IMG/VR virus record: IMGVR_UViG_3300037261_000082
Coordinates: 36,178 to 100,177 of that record
Source of the DNA: a virus
Length of the DNA stretch: 64,000 bases
Direction: 5' to 3' (one strand)
Part shown: positions 16,265 to 23,991 of the stretch, piece after piece
Position numbering within the stretch: the first letter of the stretch is position 1
Layout: every line of letters starts with the position of its first letter
The notes under the pieces: model-generated
What the model saw: only the letters and a program-made list of their open reading frames with translations
Database searches by the model: none
What the model was told of the DNA's origin: nothing
Made by a program: the position numbers and the translations under genes

Positions 16265-17638
16265 TTACGCAGCGATTGCTACCTCTGTCCCACAGTCAAT
16301 AACCTTACCCCAGGGCAGAGCACTTCCGAGTCGCTCAACGGCGCGTGGGTCACCCCAGGCACAGAAAAGCGCAGGACTAGCCGGTTCCGGTCCTGGGTCG
16401 CCAATGTACAGGTCAGTACAGCAGACAATCAGGGACGCGTCCGGTTCGTTCTCCTCAACCCACGCAAACGCTGGGCGCATATCAGTACCACCACGCCCAG
16501 GAGCCTTGAACTCAATCTTGTCGCCGTCAATGTACCTGTCCACCTTATTGACGCGGGTGTCACAATAGACGGTTACGACTTCGCTGATTGAGCCATCGTC
16601 CATAGCGGCTTGTACTTCTTCTGCTATCTTGGCGAGTACCGGATCACTCATTGACCCAGAAGTATCGATAATGAACGCGACCTTGTTGATGCCATCGCGC
16701 TGACTGCCCGGTAGGATAGTTCCGGAGTAGGCAAAGCGACGGTTTGGGCGGTTCCAGGTATCAATACGACGGGCACCTGCGTCAATGTATTCACGCAGAA
16801 TGGCACGCCAATCCTGGGTAGGTGTTTTGCGACGTTCAATGATGCTTTCCCAGTGGCCCGGAAGGCTGCCCTGCTTCTTAGCAATGGCTGCTGCCTGACG
16901 AGTTACGACTTCCCACTTGGCGTCTAAGTCAGCCTTCTCGGCTGCGGTGCCAGGGGCGTCTAGTACTTCGCCACAGCCACCATCCTCGCCACATGACTGA
17001 GGTTTGCCAGAACCCTGGCCTTCCTCAGCTTCACCTTCGCCTTCTCCGTCGCCGTCCTCAGAAGGAGAACCTTCACCTTCCTCAGAGCCTTCACCTTCGT
17101 CATCACCAGCTTCATCACCAGCTTCGGAATCAGAGCCGTCGTCACTCTTATCCTCAGAAGCATCCTCAGACTTTTCGTCGTCCTGGGGCTTCTGTTCCTC
17201 TTGCTGCTGCTTCTGCTGTTCCTCAATTTCCAGGATGCGGTAGATTTCCTCAGCCGCCATACCTACAAATTCCTTACGGAACAGAATGCCGTCTGGCAAC
17301 TCAAAGCCTTCGGCTATTAAGTCACCATTGATGGCGTAGTCGCAGGCCTTGTTCCACCGCTGTGGGTCACGCCCAGCGCGGCGGGTAGAGTGATGGCGGG
17401 CATCGTGCTCACTTTCATGGGCCTGCGTACCCAGGATTTTCTTGGGAGGCAGGCTTACAATGAACTCCGGATTGTAGAAGTGCTGTACGGAGTTCGTCGC
17501 CATGGTGGGGAAGTCCCAGGACGGCACCGGGTCAACTTGGGACACCAGCACCGCATAGAACTTCCGTTCCAGGATTAGGGCTGCGCGTGCATTTCGGATC
17601 AGCACGGCAGCCTTGGCTTCCATCTCAACCTTGTCCAT
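16265..17638 (-). CDS. VWA-domain protein with HExxH metallopeptidase-like region (DUF2201 type)
   Basis: 457 residues. The N-terminal part carries HESEH at 74-78, a HExxH motif in the setting of the DUF2201 putative metallopeptidase region. Residues about 140-215 are an extremely Glu/Asp/Ser-rich linker. The C-terminal VWA-like domain has a full MIDAS: DTSGS at 325-329, GRGGTDMRPA (Thr) and CCTDLYIGD (Asp). Such proteins are partners of MoxR AAA ATPases; the MoxR gene lies directly upstream in the same operon. They are thought to act as chaperone or metal-insertion machines. Target unknown. Preceded by CATAGGAG. Confidence 0.88.
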   Translation of the reverse strand: MDKVEMEAKAAVLIRNARAALILERKFYAVLVSQVDPVPSWDFPTMATNSVQHFYNPEFIVSLPPKKILGTQAHESEHDARHHSTRRAGRDPQRWNKACDYAINGDLIAEGFELPDGILFRKEFVGMAAEEIYRILEIEEQQKQQQEEQKPQDDEKSEDASEDKSDDGSDSEAGDEAGDDEGEGSEEGEGSPSEDGDGEGEGEAEEGQGSGKPQSCGEDGGCGEVLDAPGTAAEKADLDAKWEVVTRQAAAIAKKQGSLPGHWESIIERRKTPTQDWRAILREYIDAGARRIDTWNRPNRRFAYSGTILPGSQRDGINKVAFIIDTSGSMSDPVLAKIAEEVQAAMDDGSISEVVTVYCDTRVNKVDRYIDGDKIEFKAPGRGGTDMRPAFAWVEENEPDASLIVCCTDLYIGDPGPEPASPALFCAWGDPRAVERLGSALPWGKVIDCGTEVAIAA

Positions 17639-17662
17639 AACCTTGCTCCTATGAAGGCAAGT

Positions 17663-18697
17663 TTAGTGAAGCGTGATATCTTGATTCGCAACAGCCCAAG
17701 TAACGTAGGCTGTTGTTTCTGCCAACTTCTTGTCGCGTTGCACGGCGTCGGTTACCGCCACGATCTCCAACTCGCGGTTCGTCTCGCCAATGCGCTTAGC
17801 GTAGGTCACGATGTTGTCGAAGTTCTTGCGATCAGCAAGGCGTCCGAGTGCCGTGACTACGGCATAGCATTCTGACCGTTCGGTAGGCAGCTTCGCAGTC
17901 TTGGGGTTGGCCAGAATGTCCTCGATGTTAGCGAGGGACTGGTACATAGCCACGAAGCTTTCCATTTCCGAGCCAACATCCTTACCTACGAGGGCCACGA
18001 AAGCCTTGTAGCGCAGCCGGGTAGGCATACTGACGTAGACGCCACACTTATAGACCGAACGGGGTGAAGCATAGGCGTTCTCATCCCCCAGCAACTGCCG
18101 GGAGATATGGTCAGGGCGGAATCGCCCAAAGGCCACGATTTCCGGCGCTAGGTTGGTACGTACGCAGTGACCAACCCACGACTCGTGGTCAAACACCATT
18201 GTGTAGTGGGCGAAGCGGTTACGAAGCGGCTTCGGCATCTGCACAACAGCACGGGAGTCCTTAGAACGATTGCCCATGGCCAGGATGACGCAATTATCAG
18301 GGAGGATATAATCCCCAACCTTGCGATCCAGAACCAGTTGCATAGCAACGGCCATCATTTGCATCGTGCCGGTATTGATTTCGTCCAGCACGAGAATAGA
18401 AGGACCGTCGCTTCCGTCCATTTTGGGCAACTCGCCTGGCACGAACCAGTCCGTAGTCTTGGTCTTCATGTTGGGCACCGGAATGCCCCGCATATCCACT
18501 GGCTCACGGATATTAAGGCGGAAGTCAAACTTCTTCCGACTCAAGGTGAGAGCAACCTGGTCTGAGAGTTCCGATTTGCCAATACCGGCATCGCCCCAGA
18601 CCATCACTGCCTGCTTCTGCTCGAAGTGCATGGGCAGTAGTTCAACCAGTTCCCGCGACGTCACGGGGTTCTCGATTTCCATGTTGATTGCCGTCAT
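17663..18697 (-). CDS. MoxR-family AAA+ ATPase
   Basis: 344 residues from the ATG at 18697, which follows the recurrent leader ATCATAGGAG; an open extension to 18751 is less likely. Walker A GDAGIGKS at 35-42, MoxR-style MRGIPVP loop at 69-75, Walker B ILVLDEIN (Asp105/Glu106), sensor 1 ILAMGN and Arg-rich PLRNRF. The MoxR/VWA pair (next gene) plus the DUF3150-like gene upstream form a conserved-looking three-gene unit. In cells, MoxR-VWA pairs remodel or activate partner proteins; in phages the purpose is unknown. Confidence 0.9.
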   Translation of the reverse strand: MTAINMEIENPVTSRELVELLPMHFEQKQAVMVWGDAGIGKSELSDQVALTLSRKKFDFRLNIREPVDMRGIPVPNMKTKTTDWFVPGELPKMDGSDGPSILVLDEINTGTMQMMAVAMQLVLDRKVGDYILPDNCVILAMGNRSKDSRAVVQMPKPLRNRFAHYTMVFDHESWVGHCVRTNLAPEIVAFGRFRPDHISRQLLGDENAYASPRSVYKCGVYVSMPTRLRYKAFVALVGKDVGSEMESFVAMYQSLANIEDILANPKTAKLPTERSECYAVVTALGRLADRKNFDNIVTYAKRIGETNRELEIVAVTDAVQRDKKLAETTAYVTWAVANQDITLH

Positions 18698-18732
18698 TGT
18701 CGTAGCTCCTATGATTAATCTGTTGTCGTGCT

Positions 18733-18930
18733 TTAAGGTGCGGGAATACACCTAACATTGTATCCTTCATTCATAATCCAAGCTTCGTTCCACCACAAAC
18801 CTGCTTCTTGATGGTGCATAAATTTGTGGGCGGCTTCTTTGCACGCTTGCTCTGTTTTGTATCCTGGTTGCAGAGCAGGTTGAGGAGTGCCAAGTCCTCC
18901 TAAAGTTATCAGCACAAGAGTCCATGTCAT
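18733..18930 (-). CDS. Small exported or membrane-anchored protein
   Basis: 65 residues. A short hydrophobic start (MTWTLVLITLGGLG) followed by a Cys/Trp-containing polar domain (KTEQACKEAAHKFM..CIPAP), a layout like small secreted phage proteins that begin with a signal and contain EQACxxAA. Preceded by CATAGGAG. A similar small protein is at 57561 (DECRDAAIQAI), with the same signal plus Cys-Ala layout. Confidence 0.5.
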   Translation of the reverse strand: MTWTLVLITLGGLGTPQPALQPGYKTEQACKEAAHKFMHHQEAGLWWNEAWIMNEGYNVRCIPAP

Positions 18931-18954
18931 TTTTAGTCTCCTATGGGGTTAAGC

Positions 18955-19857
18955 TTACGCCATAAACTTGGTGACGTCCTTGAGGATCTTCTCGGCAGCG
19001 TCCGCAACCTTCTCGCGGGCGTTATCACTTTCACGCAACTCTGGGGCATCGAACGCACAGAGGTCTTTCTCCATTTTGTCCGCTAGAGTATTGATGACCG
19101 GGTCGTCAGCAAAGTTGAAGGTGCGGAGCACAGGGACGAACTCACGGATGTTATCAACAAGGCTTCCGTAAAGTCGGCCTTCAGTCTTCTCGCCCTTTTC
19201 TGCTGCAGGCTTATAGGCACGCAGCCGGTCAACCATCGTACTGACGAGGGTTGCAGCTTTCTCAAGAGCAAACTTCTGGGCGTCGTGCAGCCCAGCCGCT
19301 AACCGCTTCTGAACGTCCGCTTCAATGTCAGCGAGTTGTTCTGACGCTATGTCACAGCGGAAGTCTGAGGATGGGCAAGGCATAACCGCCACGTCAAAGT
19401 AGAAGCGGTGCCCAATCTGGCTCTGGTCAGGGTAGTCAGCCGGGTCGAAGGCCCCATTGAGGCGCTTCTTGGCAGCCTCCACGAACGTGGGGTAAGCAGC
19501 CACGAATTCCTTGACGGCTGAGGAAAACTCCTCCTTGAGTTTCCGCATCTCATTCGTGTACTCAATATAGGCCACGGCGGGCAGCAACCGCTGGCCGTCC
19601 ATGTCCATCCAAGGGAGTGTCTTGGACCAGTTATACCCACGAGCCTTATTGTGGATATGGGTAATCTTTTCCAAGGCATCCTTGGCCAGCAGCTGCTTGT
19701 TGTAGCGACCAGCGTCGTCCTGCATGCCGTGAGAGGTATGCACGTCGTTCGTCAACTTCTTATCGAAGCGTCGCGCTGACCATTGCGAAATAGTCAACAC
19801 AGTGAGAACCGCCTTTTTGCTAAGGACGGACTCAGCATTCTTGATCGGATTGATCAT
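18955..19857 (-). CDS. DUF3150-like helical protein
   Basis: 300 residues. Begins with VLTVLTISQWSARRFDKKLT, then helical segments with KARGYNWSKTLPWMDMDGQRLLP and RFYFDVAVMPCPSSDFRCD. The start, the helical length and the position next to MoxR and VWA genes fit the DUF3150 family as I remember it. Function unknown; it may be the substrate adaptor of the MoxR-VWA machine. Preceded by ATCATAGGAG. Confidence 0.6.
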   Translation of the reverse strand: MINPIKNAESVLSKKAVLTVLTISQWSARRFDKKLTNDVHTSHGMQDDAGRYNKQLLAKDALEKITHIHNKARGYNWSKTLPWMDMDGQRLLPAVAYIEYTNEMRKLKEEFSSAVKEFVAAYPTFVEAAKKRLNGAFDPADYPDQSQIGHRFYFDVAVMPCPSSDFRCDIASEQLADIEADVQKRLAAGLHDAQKFALEKAATLVSTMVDRLRAYKPAAEKGEKTEGRLYGSLVDNIREFVPVLRTFNFADDPVINTLADKMEKDLCAFDAPELRESDNAREKVADAAEKILKDVTKFMA

Positions 19858-20319
19858 GGTGTTAGTCTCCTATGATTAAGCTTTTGGTGCTAGTCGTTGT
19901 AGTGAAGCTTGATGCCGGCAGCACGGATGGCTACTGCCGGGTCGTTCTTAGGGGCTTGACCTTTTGTCGAACCATCGAACCGGGGGTGGGGTGTAGCCCG
20001 CGCTTGCCGACGCGACAGCTAGAATATGCGCTAATTCGGCAAAGTAAACAAGGGGTTTTGCCGGATTACCTGAAATATCTGAGGGGTGGAGTTAAGGCCC
20101 GATTAAGGGGGCCTAGTCGGGGTAGGGCTGTTTTGGGCCTAAATAAGGGGTAAACCAGGGCCTAGAGACGGCTGCAGAGACGTTTTAGGGGGTGGGGAGC
20201 CACCGCTACGCCGATAAGGGCTAAAAGCCTCTAAAAAGGCCCTTTTAGGCCGATTAGAGATAGGCCTGGTTTTATTGGGGTTTTGACGTATTACCCCCTC
20301 TAGAGCTGCCCTCGGGGGC
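19858..20319. repeat. Noncoding, GGCCTA-rich repeat region
   Basis: 460 bp without a convincing gene. It contains an imperfect direct repeat of about 22 bp (20107-20128 and 20314-20335: GGGGGCCTAG, T or C, then CGGGG and TAGG). There are further GGGCCTA/AGGCCC copies near 20094, 20134, 20158, 20238, 20249 and 20266. A hairpin CCGGCAG...CTGCCGG lies at about 19915-19942. The clustering suggests a protein-binding region, an origin element or a structured transcript. The open frame 19872-20153 inside it has no ribosome site or protein-like sequence. Confidence 0.5.
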
Positions 20320-20595
20320 CTAGCCGGGGGTAGGCTTGACGATTTTAAGGTGAGCTACCTGGGCCGGGGTGCTGGGCGTTTCTAGCCACTTAAACCAAAG
20401 GGCCATTTCAGCACGGGTGTTAAAGAAGACCGTGGATTCCGGCAGAACGTCTAGGTCAATGAGACGCATAAAGGTAGCGGGCATATCGTCCGGTCGGAAC
20501 AGATAAAGAGTTGGCGTAATAAGGCTTACAATTTTGCCAGTTAGATAATGCTCGTCATCAGTTTCGAGCATGATGAATTTTCCGACAAGGCTCAT
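20320..20595 (-). CDS. Small beta-rich hypothetical protein, coupled to ProQ
   Basis: 91 residues from the ATG at 20595, overlapping the ProQ stop (ATGA). The sequence SLVGKFIMLETDDEHYLTGKIVSLITPTLYLF suggests a small beta-barrel of SH3/Sm-like size, although I cannot place it in a family. Its last codons lie inside the second copy of the GGCCTAG repeat. Confidence 0.55.
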   Translation of the reverse strand: MSLVGKFIMLETDDEHYLTGKIVSLITPTLYLFRPDDMPATFMRLIDLDVLPESTVFFNTRAEMALWFKWLETPSTPAQVAHLKIVKPTPG

Positions 20596-20951
20596 GATTT
20601 TATTCCTTTGATTATGCTGGCCCAATTTTCCTGAGTTTCTTTAGAAAGTTGTTCCATTTGTTCTTTTGCACGGGTAGCCTGGGCAGCATTCACAGAACCA
20701 ACAATTTTTCCTTGAAGGCTATACCGAGGTGCCCCTTCTAGTAGCATAGCCTTATAACTTGGTCCAGCAACATAATCTTCCAGGGCTTTCCGCAAAAGCC
20801 AGGAATTTATTTTTGGTAATTGAGCACGAATATCGTCATAGATTCCTACCTTCAACGGGCGTTTTGTAGTTCGAACCGGGCAGAAACAGTTTGGGAACCG
20901 CTCCACCAAAGACTCACGGATTTTCTGGATCTTTTTAGAGAGGTTGCTCAT
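20592..20951 (-). CDS. ProQ/FinO-family RNA chaperone
   Basis: 119 residues, about the size of a bare ProQ/FinO domain. Diagnostic features in order: RFPNCFCP at 18-25, RPLKVGIYDDI at 31-41, a helix (LRKALEDYV), Tyr-x-x-ML..GAPRYSLQG and an Ala/Glu helix (NAAQATRAKEQMEQLS). ProQ/FinO domains bind the base of intrinsic terminators and other structured RNAs and affect stability and pairing. Coupled to the following small gene. The adjacent 1 kb of structured noncoding DNA is a natural candidate for its target. Confidence 0.88.
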   Translation of the reverse strand: MSNLSKKIQKIRESLVERFPNCFCPVRTTKRPLKVGIYDDIRAQLPKINSWLLRKALEDYVAGPSYKAMLLEGAPRYSLQGKIVGSVNAAQATRAKEQMEQLSKETQENWASIIKGIKS

Positions 20952-21917
20952 AGTAAAAACATACTAAGAGCTATGGGGTTTAGAAAAACTTAAAACTCAC
21001 TAACAAAAAGTCGTAGTCTTTTTGCAATAGCTAGTTTAAGTTGAAAACGCCCGCAGGTTTAGCGACCCACGGGCGTTGATGACCAATCTAGGGCAGCTAG
21101 TGGTCAACTAGAAACTTGTTAGGAAATATATAACCTACCTGTTTCGGTAAAACTAGCCCTCCCCAGAACGGTGCCCACAGCCCTTTTAACTCTAACAGGG
21201 GTTTGCCATCGTTTCTAGCGACCTTAATCGCTCAGGGGACCCAGTCCTTTTAAGGACTGACCGAGTCCAGCAAACCAATAAAGGCTTAAAGAGGACGGAA
21301 GCTCTTAGTTCTTCCGAGACGAGTCGCGGCGGGGAGGAGACCCCCGACGCCCCCGACGGCTGAAAGGCAGCCCAGGGGATATCAACGTACTTGGTACTGG
21401 ATAAGTTGTAATGTTCAGAAAAGTTCAATCAACTCTCGGAACAATGCTACCGACTTCAGAATCAGTGGGTGGTTGCCGCTGTGATAGCGCCGCCACATGG
21501 ACCCCAGGAGAGAAATCTCCCCCAGCTTATCAAAAATTCCTCGTTCTTAAGGCAACAGCTGCGTTTGAACCACAAGGTATAGTGGAAGCAACTGTTCGCA
21601 TAGAGGGAAACAGCGGGGCTGGTGTGCCCCGACAACAAAACACGGGTCCTCGTAAAACGCGACTGGCAGCTGCCTTTGATGTGAGGGTTGTAACATAACT
21701 AGGTTGCAGCTTTAGCATCTTTACCCGTTCATCTTGGCTGTAGCTAGAGTTGCATTAACACTAGCACATAGGTGCTGGACCAGACGCGGGTCCTACGCCA
21801 GCCAGGGTAGCGGGGGTCTTTATATGGCTGCAAGGGTAGGACGGTAGTGTGCTAGTGTTATGTAAATGAATGAAAATAGAGTATGATTGCATGTGCAGGC
21901 TTAGATAGGGTAATAGC
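20952..21917. other. Noncoding region with several inverted repeats
   Basis: Nearly 1 kb with no convincing gene between ProQ (leftward) and GcrA (rightward). Inverted repeats: CAAAAAG-7-CTTTTTG (21004-21024); AACGCCCG (21046-21053) with CGGGCGTT (21070-21077), which on the minus strand is followed by TTTT; the palindrome AGTCCTTTTAAGGACT near 21240-21256; and AT-rich TTAGGAAATATATAACCTA near 21120-21138. A stretch GGGGAGGAGACCCCCGACGCCCCCGACGG lies near 21330-21359. It may hold a small RNA, regulatory leaders or an origin. The open frames 21411-21698 (+) and 21530-21718 (-) are not protein-like. Confidence 0.4.
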
Positions 21918-22319
21918 ATGACCACCTGGACGGCTGACCGCACTGAAATACTGGTTAAGTTACGAAAGAAGCACCAGCCTGTATCTGTCATGGTTGAACG
22001 TCTTGGTATTACTCGTACCGCCATCATGGGTAAGTTGTTTCGTTTAGGACTGTCCGTGGCAAGAGTTCGCAACCCAGCACCAACCTTGACTGCACCTGAG
22101 CCACACTCTACGCGAGTAGGCATCACTCTTTTGCAGTTGACGAGTAAAACCTGTCATTGGCCTCTGGGTGATCCCCAGCAATCCAACTTTGCCTTCTGTG
22201 GGGATGTGAGTCTAGATGGTTGCCCTTATTGTGAAGCCCACGCTAAGATTGCTTATAATAAAGGTGGGAACATAAGAGTGACGATGAAAGCTTCAGCGTA
22301 TTGGAAAAAGCGGTATTAA
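21918..22319 (+). CDS. gcrA: GcrA-family cell-cycle regulator
   Basis: 133 residues. The N-terminus TTWTADRTEILVKLRKKHQPVSVMVERLGITRTAIMGKLFRLGLS is the GcrA helix-turn-helix. The C-terminus has TCHWPLGDP, FAFCGD and CPYCEAHAKIAY, the sigma70-binding part of GcrA. In Caulobacter and relatives GcrA binds RNA polymerase sigma70 and activates promoters methylated by CcrM. A phage copy could redirect host transcription or sense methylation state. A TATGAT box lies at 21882-21887, 30 bp upstream. First gene of the long rightward replication region. Strong evidence for an alphaproteobacterial host. Confidence 0.9.
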   Translation: MTTWTADRTEILVKLRKKHQPVSVMVERLGITRTAIMGKLFRLGLSVARVRNPAPTLTAPEPHSTRVGITLLQLTSKTCHWPLGDPQQSNFAFCGDVSLDGCPYCEAHAKIAYNKGGNIRVTMKASAYWKKRY

Positions 22320-22369
22320 TGAAAAGCTGGGAAGTCGTATGACTAGGCATCTAAATCGGATAAACATCA

Positions 22370-23620
22370 ATGACAAAGAAAATCACCAAACTAACTACTA
22401 GCCAAGAAACTCGTCTTATCGAGTTTCGTGAGGAATGGCTAAAGATTGGGTTATGCTGTGAACCGGCGGATTTTACAACTGGCGATGAAGTCATTCGTGG
22501 TTTTTACGCGAGGCTAAAGAAGCCTTCGCCAATAATCTTGCATTTCTCATCACCAGCAATATGCGAACTGGCAGTAAACTTTATCTTTATGTTGCTTAAA
22601 GAGAAACCGAGCCAGTTGTGGAGCCAGTTGGGGAGCCAGTTGGAGAGCCAGTTGTGGAGCCAGTTGGGGAGCCAGTTGCGGAGCCAGTTGGGGAGCCAGT
22701 TGGGGAGCCAGTTGCGGAGCCAGTTGGGGAGCCAGTTGGAGAGCCAGTTGTGGAGCCAGTTGCGGAGCCAGTTGCGGAGCCAGTTGGGGAGCCAGTTGGG
22801 GAGCCAGTTGTGGAGCCAGTTGTGGAGCCAGTTGGGGAGCCAGTTGTGGAGCCAGTTGTGGAGCCAGTTGCGGAGCCAGTTGGGGAGCCAGTTGGGGAGC
22901 CAGTTGTGGAGCCAGTTGTGGAGCCAGTTGGGGAGCCAGTTGGGGAGCCAGTTGCGGAGCCAGTTGTGGAGCCCCCAGCTTTATTTTCGAAATAATAGTT
23001 TTGGCGGGCAACACTGGTGTGCCTGGGAGGCTTTTTATCTTTTTGGGCACGAAATTGGTGTAACTTATAAAGCCGAAGACATTGCGCTTCTGTTGGAATG
23101 GGCCAGACAATCACAAAGTATTGGTTGGTGGGCACCTTGGGATGGGATTTGCTTTGTGAGTGACCGTCCGCGTTTAGTTAAGTTCGATGCTGAAAAGCGT
23201 TTTCATAATGAAACCGGAAAATCCGTCGAATACTCTGATGGCTGGGGGGTTTCATCTTGGCATGGAGTGCAAGTGCCAGACGAGTGGATAGTAAAGAAGC
23301 AAGACCTTACTCCGAAGGTTGCCCTAACTTGGAAAAACATTGAGCAGCGTCGTGCGGCTTGCGAGATTATAGGTTGGGAGCGTATATTGCACGAGTTGAA
23401 TGCTAAGACTATTGATAAGGACGGTGACCCAGAAATAGGTGAACTTGTAGAAGTAGAATTGCCGGAAATTGGCAAAGAGAAATTTCTACGGGTAGTATGT
23501 GGTACTAAGCGGTCTTTTGCTTTGCCAGTGCCTCCTAATATGAAAACTGCACTAGAGGCCAATGCTTGGACCTTTGGGCTTGACAAGGTAACCTTCGTTC
23601 GGCCTGAGGTTAGAACTTAA
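22370..23620 (+). CDS. DUF6745 protein with long SQLx repeat
   Basis: 416 residues. The C-terminal half shows the DUF6745 pattern: CAWEAFYLFGHEIGV, GWWAPWDGICFVSDRP, a FHNETGKSVEYSDGW segment, HGVQVPDEWI, then NIEQRRAACEIIGWERIL. The middle (residues 81-200) is an uninterrupted array of 30 tetrapeptides SQL(W/G/R/E). Family members usually carry a much shorter run of similar W-x-Q-V/L units. Function unknown; DUF6745 proteins often sit beside the small protein encoded next (23646). No strong ribosome site precedes the ATG. Confidence 0.75.
   Translation: MTKKITKLTTSQETRLIEFREEWLKIGLCCEPADFTTGDEVIRGFYARLKKPSPIILHFSSPAICELAVNFIFMLLKEKPSQLWSQLGSQLESQLWSQLGSQLRSQLGSQLGSQLRSQLGSQLESQLWSQLRSQLRSQLGSQLGSQLWSQLWSQLGSQLWSQLWSQLRSQLGSQLGSQLWSQLWSQLGSQLGSQLRSQLWSPQLYFRNNSFGGQHWCAWEAFYLFGHEIGVTYKAEDIALLLEWARQSQSIGWWAPWDGICFVSDRPRLVKFDAEKRFHNETGKSVEYSDGWGVSSWHGVQVPDEWIVKKQDLTPKVALTWKNIEQRRAACEIIGWERILHELNAKTIDKDGDPEIGELVEVELPEIGKEKFLRVVCGTKRSFALPVPPNMKTALEANAWTFGLDKVTFVRPEVRT
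22610..22969 (+). repeat. 30 x 12-bp tandem repeat
   Basis: Thirty perfect-length copies of a 12-bp unit (AGCCAGTTG followed by a variable codon, tgg, ggg, gag or cgg), in frame within the DUF6745 gene. The variable codon alternates irregularly. Length multiple of three keeps the frame, so copy number could change by slippage without breaking the gene. Open frames in other phases across it are by-products of the repeat. Confidence 0.95.
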
Positions 23621-23645
23621 CTCTTGCTTGGAGAAAGTATCCCCG

Positions 23646-23984
23646 ATGAAAACCTTTAAGAACTTTTGCGCGCAGGGTGATATCTACATTCGTCGTGTAG
23701 ATAAATTGCCAACAGAAGCAATTGCTGTTAAGGCAGAGAATGGCCAGGTAACTGTTACCCATTCGGAAACTGGGCATCACCACGTGATGGACGCGACTAC
23801 AGTTACAATGTACCGGCTGCCAAACTCAATCATGGACTGCTTGCTTGTGGTAGATCAGCCAACGGCTCTTGAGCATTTGCGGGAGTTTGATCAGCACGAG
23901 CCTATCATGTTTGACAAGGGTATCTACCATGTCCGTCGCCAGCAGGAACACACACCTGAAGGATTGCGGCGGGTAGAAGACTAG
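23646..23984 (+). CDS. Small conserved protein, DUF6745 neighbour
   Basis: 112 residues from the ATG at 23646 (MKTFKNFCAQGDIYIRR). Motifs: SETGHHHVM, EHLREFDQHEPI, and YHVRRQQEHTPEGLRRVED, a pattern I recognise from small proteins repeatedly found beside DUF6745 genes in bacteria and phages. The GHHH cluster could bind metal. Function unknown; the conserved adjacency suggests the two act together. Confidence 0.65.
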   Translation: MKTFKNFCAQGDIYIRRVDKLPTEAIAVKAENGQVTVTHSETGHHHVMDATTVTMYRLPNSIMDCLLVVDQPTALEHLREFDQHEPIMFDKGIYHVRRQQEHTPEGLRRVED

Positions 23985-23991
23985 CTGTCTT

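Noticed and set aside
19872-20153. 93-codon open frame in the GGCCTA-rich region
   Set aside because: No ribosome site, sequence dominated by the repeat-rich GC stretch, no protein-like pattern.
21411-21698. 95-codon open frame upstream of GcrA
   Set aside because: No ribosome site and low-complexity translation; the opposite frame is equally open. Treated as noncoding.
22610-22969. Repeat considered as a CRISPR array
   Set aside because: The unit is 12 bp with no unique spacers and is in frame within a coding gene; no cas genes.
22550-23135. Long open frames on the minus strand and in the +3 phase over the tandem repeat
   Set aside because: They arise only because the 12-bp repeat has no stop in any phase; they have no start signal and no conserved domain.
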